DNA of 64,000 nt. It comes from Lepturacanthus savala. Taxonomy: Eukaryota > Chordata > Actinopteri > Scombriformes > Trichiuridae. Below, piece by piece: positions 54,541 to 64,000 of the stretch (position 1 is the stretch's first letter; each line of letters opens with the position of its first letter). Location of the stretch: positions 9,195,848-9,259,847 of the forward strand of contig CM060471.1 of assembly GCA_030544235.1 (NCBI GenBank). The letters run 5' to 3'. Below the pieces are notes generated by a model. That model made no database searches and had not been told where the DNA came from. It was given only the letters and a program-made list of their open reading frames with translations. The position numbers and the translations under genes are program-made.

Positions 54541-55659
54541 CATAAAGAGAAAAAAAGAAGTACAATCGATATTTTATATATATTATATTTTATATAACCT
54601 AGATCTAAACTAGTGGGAAAAAACACAAAGTGATTATTTGCATGATATTGGGTTCAAAACAACACTCTTAATTGCACATTGTTTTTGTTTGATTGCATAG
54701 TTCTCTGAGATAAATGAAGAGATAATAATACTTTTACTTATATAGGGATTTTCTAGATACTCAAAGGTTCCAGAAACTAGATAGATAGATAAATCTGTGA
54801 CCTCAGCAGTCTGTACAATTCATAAAATGTTCCCTCATCATGTTGTGTTTCTACCTGTTTTCCTGCTGAAGTTAATAATGTGCTGAGGATGTAGAAATCA
54901 GGGGAGAACGACAGGGACATAATTACAGGAAACGTCACAACAGAGGAGGAGGATCCTGAACACGATCTAATTATTAAAGAAAACGTGTGTGTTAGAATGA
55001 CTGCTATGACTTCCATGGCCTATAAACCCAACAATTAACTCTTTAAAACTGTCACGTCAGCTGTTCTCCAAAAGGTTTCCCTGGACGTCACGGAAGCCTG
55101 AACCCAAATCCTCCTTCAAGTGTGACACTTCAGATAATATCTGAAGTTTCTCTGGAATTCAAATGAGAAACTTTTTTTTGACTGAGGCAGAAAGACAATT
55201 ATCATTTTAATTTTCTCATCACACACGCAGCCTCCACTTTCTCCAATTATTATCCTGTGAACTCCCTCAAGTTCTACGCATTTACTTTCCTATCAACCTT
55301 TAATAAACTATCCAGAGGGTATTTAAATTCTCTCACATGTTGCCTCCCTTTCATTATTTCTTCACCATCCAACCTTCTCAACTCTGTTTTCAGGATCCCT
55401 CCGGGCTGCTGGGTTTGATGAAACTGTGATTCAAATGTGACAGATCTGTCGCCTGAATCACTATCTTATGAAAAAAAAGGTAATAGATGGTGAAAAAAGA
55501 CATATTTATGTAAAAATATGAAGGGTTATTTATGGCCTTAAGGTAACATTCGGAAAACATCTGCGACAAGTCAGACAGAGCGTCTGAGACTGAAACCGTT
55601 GCATTTAAATACAGTGAATCATGCACATTTTTTTGACCCTGCTGAATGCTGGAATCATC
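54541..55659. other. Intergenic, no gene recognised
   Basis: AT-rich; a short (TAGA) run at about 54779-54792. No exon. Confidence 0.5.
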
Positions 55660-55960
55660 AAAACGTGGTCCAGCTTGGCGAGGCGGCGATGCAACGCTGA
55701 TCCCCGCCGGCTCCTTCGTTGGCTGCGGGCCCAGAGGGCAGGACGCCGCAATGGATGGGCCTGTCGCCGCCGCTCTGCTGCCCAGATGGCTCCTTCGTCA
55801 GCGGGCTCGCCGCCAGGAGGGGCGGCGGCGGATACGCGGTGGATACGCCAACTTTCATTTACTCCCCCCCCCCAAACACCTGTGGACTGTAGGAGAGATG
55901 GAGGGGCGGTGGTGCTGGAGCGCGGCCGAGTGCGTGTGCGTTCATGTACTCGTGTCCCTT
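55660..55960. promoter_or_regulatory. Isolated CpG-dense patch
   Basis: About 300 bp rich in CpG (GCGAGGCGGCGATGCAACGC, CGGCGGCGGATACGCG) inside AT-rich intergenic DNA. Three overlapping open frames cross it on both strands, as expected of GC-rich DNA; none resembles a known protein. It could be an unannotated promoter or a CpG-rich repeat. Confidence 0.35.
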
Positions 55961-56220
55961 TCAGAGCCAATGTCCATTATTCATACAGTATATACAGCAG
56001 GAGGATATTTGTTGCACACTGAGGGTCATTTTGGCCATGTTCAACCTTTAGTTTGGAATTTTGTGTCTGTTTTGTGCTAAAGTTACATTCAGAAATCTGA
56101 AAATCTCCATTTGTTGCTGTGCGAATAAAGATTAACCACCAGACTAGAGTTAGTTAATCCATCGTCTGCGACTCGACGGCTGGTTTTTATTTATTTTTTT
56201 CGAATTTTTCAAACTGCTGA

Positions 56221-56453
56221 TTAAAGGTCCAGTGTGTAAGATTAAGTGGCATTTAGACTTGGCAGAAATGGAACATAATATTCATGAGTGTCATGAAGCC
56301 CTGCATGTTGCACCACCATGTTTCTACAGTAGCCAGATGAATTTTCTCATTTCTTGTGGCCACTGTAGCTTCTCCTGAACACTTGAGGTACTCGGTTGCA
56401 ATCTCCAACCTCACCACTAGATGTCCACCAGAAACTACAAACTGTACCTTTAA
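56221..56453. mobile_element. MITE-like repeat R3, complete copy
   Basis: Starts TTAAAGGTCCAGTGTGTAAG and ends AAACTGTACCTTTAA, imperfect inverted termini with TTAA at both ends. The interior words (TGTTTCTACAGTAGCC, CACCACTAGATG) are those of a very common fish element. Confidence 0.8.
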
Positions 56454-56625
56454 TTTTAAGCTTGCATCATCACCCTACATAAAACAGACTTGAACAAAAT
56501 TGAAAGCAGGTGAGTTATTGATTTTAACTAATCTGTACTATCTGAAAATGAATAGAAACCAGTTGTTTGATCCAACACAGCTACAACTTTATCATGAATT
56601 CAGATTTTTTTTCAATGTATTGTTA

Positions 56626-57119
56626 GTATATACTACCGTTCAAAAGTTTGGGGACAGACAATGAATGAAAATAACATCAAACTAATCAGAAATACACTCT
56701 ATAAATTGCTAACGTGGTAAATGACTATTCTAGCTGCAAATATCTGTTTTTTGGTGCAATATCTACATAGGTGTATAGAGGCCCATTTCCAGCAACTATC
56801 ACTCCAGTGTTCTAATGGTACAATGTGTTTGCTCATTGCATCAGAAGGCTAATTACTGATTATTGATTAGAAACCCTTGTGCAATAATGTTAGCACAGCT
56901 GAAAACAGTTTAGCTGGTTAAAAAAAGATATAAAACTGACCTTCCTTTAGGCAGGTTGAGTATCTGAAGTATCATATTTATAGGGTCGATTCTAACCTTG
57001 TCAATGTCTTGACTATATTTTCTTTACATTTTACTCATGGTGGTGAATAAAAGCATGACTTTTCATGGAAAACACAAAATTATCTGGATGACCCCAAACT
57101 TTTGAATGGTAATGTACTG
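56626..57119. mobile_element. Tc1/mariner-type non-autonomous element
   Basis: Terminal inverted repeats ACCGTTCAAAAGTTTGGGG (left) and CCCCAAACTTTTGAATGGT (right). The interior (TCTACATAGGTGTATAGAGG, AATGTTAGCACAGCTGAAAA) matches a Tc1 remnant family widespread in bony fish. No transposase open frame. Confidence 0.85.
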
Positions 57120-59342
57120 TATATCCTGCATAAATGGAATAGTGATTTAAAGAAAGACCTATGGGGAGCAGGTGTTTGCTTTCTATACTTCTCTGTGTGG
57201 TGTATCTACTGTACATGTTAATTATTGAGAGAAATTATTATTATTAATTATAGTATATTTATAATTCCTTAATTATATCTGTAGCCCTTATGCAAAATGA
57301 AAAGAAATGAATAAAAATGTCCACAGAAAAGGAAATAAGATGTTTCCCCAGATGGTTGACAGTTTCCCCAGAAAAGCTGTACAGACTGTGAAGCCCCCTG
57401 AGGTGAATCTGTGATTTGTGGCTACCCAAATAAATTTGACTCATTTGGACCCAGGGTTTAACAGTATAACAAACTTCACTGCACACAGTTTGGTCGTTTA
57501 TGACAGGATCCACTGCTGCTTTATATCAGGAGGTTTGGTTAATACATATTTTCGTTGGTGACAAGAAGTCACTTACTGGGAGCAGCAGGGCAGCCGTGAC
57601 CAGACATTCAATTTTAAGCAAAACCCTTCTAAGCTGATAATCATGTCACATAATTATCACACAACTCCACCGACCCATTCAGAAACTGCTTGGGTGTCGT
57701 TTTGTGACGGAGCTCTTAGTGGTGTCATTGTTTACCACACAAATCTACCATTTACCAGCGGGTCCGTCTAGACAGTCGCACCGAGTCATTTGACTGAACC
57801 AAATTAAAGTGGATTTAATTCCTCGGGCGTTGAAAAACTGAATATTTGTGTTCTGAAATTACTTTCTCTATTCCAGTAATGTGAATGGCAGATCTAACTC
57901 ATGGACCATGTAATTTAACTGCCTCAGGTGTCAGCGCTTGGAGTTTGGAAACTTGGATGAATTGTAAAGTTATTCGCAGAGCTATATTTGCTTTTTTGGA
58001 GCGGGTACGGAATGTCCAGTACGGTTCCCCACTGCTGTCAGAAATATCCAATCACATCGGCCAAAGTGTTCTCGCCGCCGTGTAATCATCACTTCCTGGA
58101 TTCCATTAGGAGCCAAAACACTCAGGCGAAAATAAAATAACTTCCTCTGCGCGTCTCTGGTGGTTTTTACATGGAAATGTTAACATCCTCCTCTAGCTAC
58201 ATAGGTTTCTCATGTGCGTCCAAAAGCAGGCGACCTTTGACCCGAGTTCCTATTTCCACTTGAAGTGCGCACTTGTGTGAGGAGGAAACATCAGCCTTGT
58301 GGATTCTAGACTACTGGCGGCCAATGAAAGGCGTTGTGGAGAGTCTCAAGCGTCTTTTATGTGTGTGTAGTGCGTTTCCACTTACCTTTCGCGGACCTGG
58401 GAATCAATAAACAGGAACTAGCTTTCATCTGTCATTATAGAACGAATCTCCTGTCGGATCGGAGAGCAAAGGGCATGTCTCTGACCTCAAGTCCGACCGG
58501 AGAGCTGCTATCTTATCTCCTGAAATATCAACTGGTCTGTTTTGTTTCCTGCCTTCATATTCTTTGTTAGAAATGACGCCATGTCTGTCAAATGATCACA
58601 ATGTCGCAGCAAAGTCGGGGGGCTGAATCTCAATTTCAGGGCAGAGCGGCAACAAGTGTGTACGTGTGGCGGCGTCCGCCGGTGTGTGAATGAATTACTG
58701 TCCTGTAAACAGTCAGGCCCGCGTTTCGTCTCCGCTGTTATGTCCAATAAAAGCCATTTGTTCCACTGAAGAGTCCTTGAGCAAGCAAATCTCCACCTGC
58801 TCACTCCCCGCAGGCTTCTCTGGGTAAGAGTCAGCTAATCTCTAATTTAACACACAGAGAGCGGAAAAATATGAATACAATATGTGGTGTGTGTGTGTGT
58901 GAAAATTGGATTTAGTTGACGTGTCAATATTTCTATTTCAGACTACAAGTCTGATGGTGAATTCCTCCATGATTTGTGACACTGTCAGGGCAAAAGTTTG
59001 AGAAAACGGAACCTTGAGATGATGGATATATGTCGGATTTATCATGTTTCATGAGGAGTTGTCCATGTTCCTGCTTTCTGAAGAGGCCACGGGCTACACC
59101 AGATGTCAGAGAGACAGAAAGCTACGCTCTGTGCAGTAAGAGATCACAGTGACGTCTTATCAGAAAAAAATATTGTGTATCATCTGAACCAGCCACACAA
59201 TAAGCTCTGTAGGTTAAAGCTAACATGCTCACAGTGACAATTCTAACAGGCGGATGTTTACTGCCATCTTAGCTTAGCATGTTGCCGTGCAAACTCTTTA
59301 GTTTTGGTCATGTGAAATGTGGTAATGATGCTCGATGTAAAG
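57120..59342. other. Intergenic; non-repetitive GC-richer block
   Basis: 57.56-58.86 kb is largely non-repetitive and GC-richer than its surroundings, with a short (GT)n at about 58888-58902. No coding exon is recognised on either strand. Confidence 0.4.
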
Positions 59343-59593
59343 TTAAAGGTACAGTTTGTTTTAGCAACAACAGCGTTTACAGAATGTGAATATAAGTATG
59401 TCATTCAATCAAAATAAATTTTTTTGTGTGTTTTTACTTAGTTTGACTTAGATTTTTTATCTACATGGGGCGCAGGTCTTCATTCCGTGAAGCCTGCCAT
59501 GTTTTTACAGTAGCCCAGAATGGACAAACTGGCTAGTTGTGATCTGCAACTTCCCCACTAGATGCCACCAGAAACTACACACTGTACCTTTAA
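59343..59593. mobile_element. MITE-like repeat R3, complete copy
   Basis: Starts TTAAAGGTACAGTTTG and ends CACACTGTACCTTTAA; shares TTTTTACAGTAGCCCAGAAT and CCCACTAGATGCCACCAGAA with the family. Confidence 0.8.
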
Positions 59594-60080
59594 TGGATCA
59601 ACAAATCCTAATGAAAACATTAAGGTCTGTCATTAATGTCCAAACATGCCGTTAAAGATCAATAAAAGTCAAACCTGCTTGTGATGTTAGAATAAAAGTC
59701 AGGGGACCAATGCCAGCAGAATTTTATCCTTCAGGGATCATGAATTTCTGCAAAGTTTTATTGACATTTATCCAATAGTTGTTGAGACATTTTCATCTGG
59801 ACTAAAGGTGGATCGACCAAGTGACCACTAGCTACCACGACTATAAACAAGACTGATTGAGATTAATCCTCTTATGCTTTTGGTAAAAAGCATGACAGCA
59901 ACAGGCTGTAGCTGTAGATGGAGTTTAATGTCACATCTGTGCGCTGATTTCTGCTCGGATAAGCATTTCAGAGAATCAGAGGTTTCTCTTGCTGTTGCTA
60001 TTTTGAAAAAAAAAACATGCATGCAAGGTTGTTTGTGCAAGTCTAGCAATTTAAGTATAAGAGCAGCTGAAAGTCAGTCA

Positions 60081-60392
60081 GTCATTTTCTATACATGCTT
60101 ATTCCTCATTAGGGTCGCAGGGGTCTGCTGGAGCCAATCCCAGCGCGTTACAGCGAGAGGCAGGGATACACCCCAGATGGTCACCAGCCAATCGTGGGGC
60201 ACACACACACCATTCACTCACACACTCACACCTACGGGCAATTTAGAGTCACCAATTAACCTCAGCATGTTTTTGGACTGTGGGAGGAAGCCGGAGTACC
60301 TGGTGAAAACCCACGCAGACACGGGGAGAACATGCAAACTCCACACAGAAAGGTCCCAGACCCAGGACCAAGGAGGTCTTGAACCTGTGACC
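60081..60392 (+). repeat. Dispersed repeat R2, copy 2
   Basis: Intact version of the unit at 33781-34131, including CACGGGGAGAACATGCAAAC and ending CTTGAACCTGTGACC, without the palindrome. Confidence 0.88.
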
Positions 60393-63300
60393 GCAGCTGA
60401 AAGTATATTTAAAAAAAACACAATAATCATCTGAAATCATTAGACAAAATCAACATTTATTATAAAAAATCCAACCAATCACTATGGTCATTCATTAGAA
60501 TTCAACAGAGGAAGTGTTCCCCAATCCATGGAACAAATGTGCTCTAAAACAAATTCACACACCAAAATAGATAAAGAACAATGTGATTGAGCTTGGCTAC
60601 CCATGAGGATATAAAAATAGATAAGGACATAAGTTTCCCCATATGAGTTTCCCCATTGGGGATTAATAAAGCTGTCTAATCTAATCTAAATCTAAGGTTC
60701 CCTCTCAGACAGGAAATGAAGGAGATGGACTGAGTCGTCTTTCACACTTCACACTCATTATCCATTCCTCTCAGACCCCCCCCCCCCTCCCCCTCCTCCT
60801 CCCCCTCCTTCCTTCATCACATGCTGACTTTTTGGAAAAGAGACAGAATCCGTCGGTGTGAAATGAGGTTAGCAAATGCGTCGCTGATGGAAAAAATCAC
60901 CTACAGTAACCACCAGACCACAGACACAAATACATAGGCAGAGAGTATATACACACATACACACAGACACACACGTGTTGCTAAATGGTTGCCATGACAA
61001 CTCTTAGAATCCCAGTCGGCCTGGGCGAATGTGAGAGTCTGTGTGTGTGTGTGTGTGTGTAGAAAGTGTAAAAGTAGAGTCATTAAGGTCTCACAGATAA
61101 AGTCATTTTCTTGCAGAAATGTCTTTTTAAAAGACAATTTCAGGACTGGGAGCTTCAAAATCTAATTCAAATCCTATGAGTTTGCCCCAGCTACTTTATA
61201 CTTTATGACTAACTAGTCAGAAAACAGCGAGTCCCTCTATTAATCAGTAGCAGAATCACATCTGTCACTGAGTGTTATGACCCTGAAACCAGACCTTTAG
61301 TTTGACGTATAATTACACCATCACATCCCATTCATCAGTTTATCTCTTTACATGCTGCTGTAGGAATCCCTGACATGTGCAGATTAAATAGGAAGCGAAA
61401 CATACATTTCCATCGCAAATCTGGTCCGATGATAAAATATTTTCATCACTGAGAGAAAATCACAATGAGTTTGATCGATGCTTCATAAACAAGCAACTAC
61501 AATAAACCAAATGGATAGGTCAACAGCCACAGTAATTGAACAGTAATGGAGTAAAAGCTGCTCTACTGCACAATAAAACATTTAAATTATAATCCTTAGA
61601 TTTTGAGATTTGAGATTAAATATCTTTAAAGTTATTTATTAATTTCTATCTTATAATTAGAATTTAAGGTAAATTTTTATGATGGAGAATTAGGGTTAAA
61701 CTAAGAGAAAAAACATAGAATTACAATTTTTTTTTTAATATTACAATCAGTTTTGTTTTTGGCAGGCATTTTCGATTTAGGTCATCACATTTTTGATTTA
61801 GGTCATTAGGACATCACACTGTGCGACAGTAAACAGGAAGTTGTATCCATGGAGAATTGTGGAGCGCTCTGCCTTGTGATTGGCTAAAATACCCTTCCTG
61901 TTAGGAATGCTATCGCCACCTACTGCTTTGGCATGTGCATAACATTGTTTGAGGCGTATTTTGCAGCTAAGTATTAGTATTATTCCCATTTTAGTTATTT
62001 ATATCCTATAGAGTTCTAGTTGATGAAAACTTTAAGTGTAGTTTGAGTTGATGAAGACAAAAGGATTTAGTCCAGTTTTAGTCAGTTTATCATATGTCAT
62101 ACCTGAATATCTTTAAATAAATAAATTAAGCCAGTAATACAAATACTAAATCAAAGTTGACAGGTTGTAGCTGAACAGTTAACTTCTTAAACCGTTTGCA
62201 TAATACCCATACCTAATTAGTACTGTGTAACATCACTGACGTAGCCATGTGGTGGCGTGAATTTAGCTAAAAGCTATCAGACTAAACGGAATAAAATAAA
62301 GCAGTCCCATTCATTTGCACCCTTAGTGTGTTAATGTTATACGTTAACAGGATTTTTTGCATAATTTGCCACCGAGTTTGCATCTCCCAATACAAGACAT
62401 TCAGTTATATTTTCTTCAGGATGATATTTAAAGTGTATCCACTTATCCTCCTTTTTTTTCCTGACTGCCAAGCTGCACTGTAGTTTCATTTTATATGATT
62501 CTGTGTGATTGTTAGTGAGAGATAATGACCCACTAAGGTGGTAGTGGGCGTGACCAGCAAGCACAGGTCAGGAGAATCTAAACAGTAACTGCATTTCTGA
62601 TATTTTGAGCATTTGACTGATAGGTTTTCATTGCAATTTGGAATGCTGTTAGTCCGCCCACTAACATTTTTGTCTCGTCAAGAAAAACATCGGGTTTTAG
62701 TCATCAAACAGTTTTGTTTAGTTCGCCAACATCGGGACTTTGTCATGGAAAAAACGAGCGATTTCATCATTAACGAAAACACTGATTACAACTTTATTCT
62801 CGCAATATTATGACTTTATTTTCATAATTTCCTGATAATTTTCCTGATGTTAATTGATGAATTAATGATCCAGCTGCATGAACAGATCATTTCACTAGTG
62901 TTAAGTCATTTTTTCTTAAAATTCTGTGTTTATTTCTTGTATTTTAGCTCTTATCCCCCACCCCACACACACGACTGGATGCAGCATGTAATCCAGCGTC
63001 ATGGTTTGCAGTTCCATCTCTAAGATATCAGCCTCCCTCCCACAGTCGTATCACAGCTCTGGATTTGTTCTGACAGCGGATCAGTTTTAAATATTACAGG
63101 CCGTAATGAAGGAAGAAGAAAGGAGGAGCGGCGTGGTGAGATGAAATCTCAAGACATGATTGACATTTACGTTATTATTAATATAGATTAAAAACGACCT
63201 CTCAAGTCAACTAACGCCGTTTTTATAAGCGGTCAGGTCCCAAGCCGGCAAAACAGAGGAAAATAGGAAAATACACACACACACATACACATACAACATA

Positions 63301-63513
63301 TTGATGTGATTAGCTTGCATAGGATGGTCAACAAGACTTGAAATGCAGCAACAGCAAATGGTAAAAACGGCTTCGACAACAAGAAATACTGACACTGAGA
63401 ACAGGGAAGTGGGGCAATACTGATTCAAACGTGCCCTGTAGCTGCAGTTTTCTGGTAACACGTTTCTTTCTGTTCCTCGTGTGTGATATATTTCATCTCC
63501 CTCTGTTTATCAG
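60393..63513. other. Intergenic, no gene recognised
   Basis: Contains a LINE-like tail (60645-60697, GGGGATTAATAAAGC then ATCTAATCTA), a C/CCT-rich run (60777-60812), a (GT)10 run (61041-61060), and possible old repeats near 62.0-62.1 and 62.6-62.8 kb. No exon is recognised. Confidence 0.45.
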
Positions 63514-63999
63514 ATGAAACGGGAAGAAAGCTACAACATCACCGGACTAAAATGTGCCCTGAAATCCGTACGGGATTTTGAAGTTTCCGGATGGGATCTT
63601 CAAACTAATAATCAAAGAAAAAAAGGAAGATTAAAAAAAAACATTTTGGAGACATTCAAAAGTTACACTGACTCACATCAGAATAAACTACAGCATTTTT
63701 TTTTTCCTGGAACTTTAACACTGAACACGGTACAGACAGACAGAGTGGGTGTCGGAGGATGTAATGCTACTTCAGATATAGGGACTGTGCAGAAAGGCAG
63801 CGCTTCTACACAAAAAAAAGAACCACTAGTTCTACATCCACTGATCTCTTTGTGCCTCTTTTATGGCTGGAAGAGAGAGGATTACATCCATTCTGCCTCC
63901 GACACTGAGAGGTGCTTCCAGAAGAACATTCGGCAGAGAGACAGACGCTCAAATCACATCTTTAAATTAGTTTTTTTTCTGCTGCTGGTACAGCCATAA
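63514..63999 (+). CDS. Hypothetical open frame, 161 codons, possibly not a gene
   Basis: The longest open frame outside the two genes, ATG to TAA. The ATG directly follows a pyrimidine-rich stretch ending TTTATCAG, which could be a splice acceptor. The predicted product is basic and Lys/Ser/Thr-rich (MKREESYNITGLKCALKSVR at the start), with no motif I know, and ends in a hydrophobic LVFFLLLVQP. Adenine runs in the frame suggest a chance opening in A-rich DNA. Coding status is doubtful. Confidence 0.15.
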   Translation: MKREESYNITGLKCALKSVRDFEVSGWDLQTNNQRKKGRLKKNILETFKSYTDSHQNKLQHFFFPGTLTLNTVQTDRVGVGGCNATSDIGTVQKGSASTQKKEPLVLHPLISLCLFYGWKREDYIHSASDTERCFQKNIRQRDRRSNHIFKLVFFLLLVQP

Positions 64000-64000
64000 G

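Noticed and set aside
55605..56080. Three overlapping frames of 121-144 codons
   Set aside because: Expected of CpG-rich DNA with few stop codons; reading on both strands shows only Arg/Ala/Pro-rich composition.

Overview
The window is vertebrate nuclear DNA, almost certainly from a ray-finned (probably percomorph) fish. It has GT-AG introns, long CA/TG and TA microsatellites, low gene density, and many short DNA-transposon remnants of kinds common in teleosts, including three Tc1/mariner-type elements. There are no operons, CRISPR arrays, phage or retroviral genes that I can see.

Two protein-coding genes are well supported, both on the minus strand and head-to-tail. ercc4 (XPF) runs from a promoter near 30.1 kb down to a polyadenylation signal near 21.62 kb. 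All 11 coding exons can be placed with matching phases, giving an 893-codon product. mrtfb (mkl2) has a CpG-rich promoter and non-coding first exon near 20.57-20.75 kb, about 0.9 kb beyond the end of ercc4. Its thirteen visible coding exons run from 11.92 kb off the left edge, so the C-terminal part is missing. The order and orientation ERCC4 then MRTFB is, to my knowledge, the same as on human 16p13, which supports calling this the mrtfb rather than the mrtfa paralogue. The two proteins are not known to work together: XPF is the catalytic half of the XPF-ERCC1 structure-specific endonuclease, while MRTF-B is an actin-regulated coactivator of SRF.

From 30.2 to 64 kb (upstream of ercc4) I find no convincing gene. 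This stretch holds microsatellites, non-autonomous DNA transposons, old dispersed repeats, a few GC-richer non-repetitive blocks that could be regulatory, and one isolated CpG-dense patch near 55.7-55.95 kb. One 161-codon open frame at the right edge (63.5-64.0 kb) is listed as hypothetical only.

No new multi-gene system is evident. The more interesting observations are: a GC-AG intron in ercc4, required to keep frame; a GT microsatellite that itself forms the 5' splice site of ercc4 exon 8; a predicted upstream ORF overlapping the mrtfb start codon; perfect palindromes that look like template-switch scars (34.0 and 43.7 kb); and nested or paired repeat copies. All homology calls come from recognising protein families by eye; no search or alignment was run.
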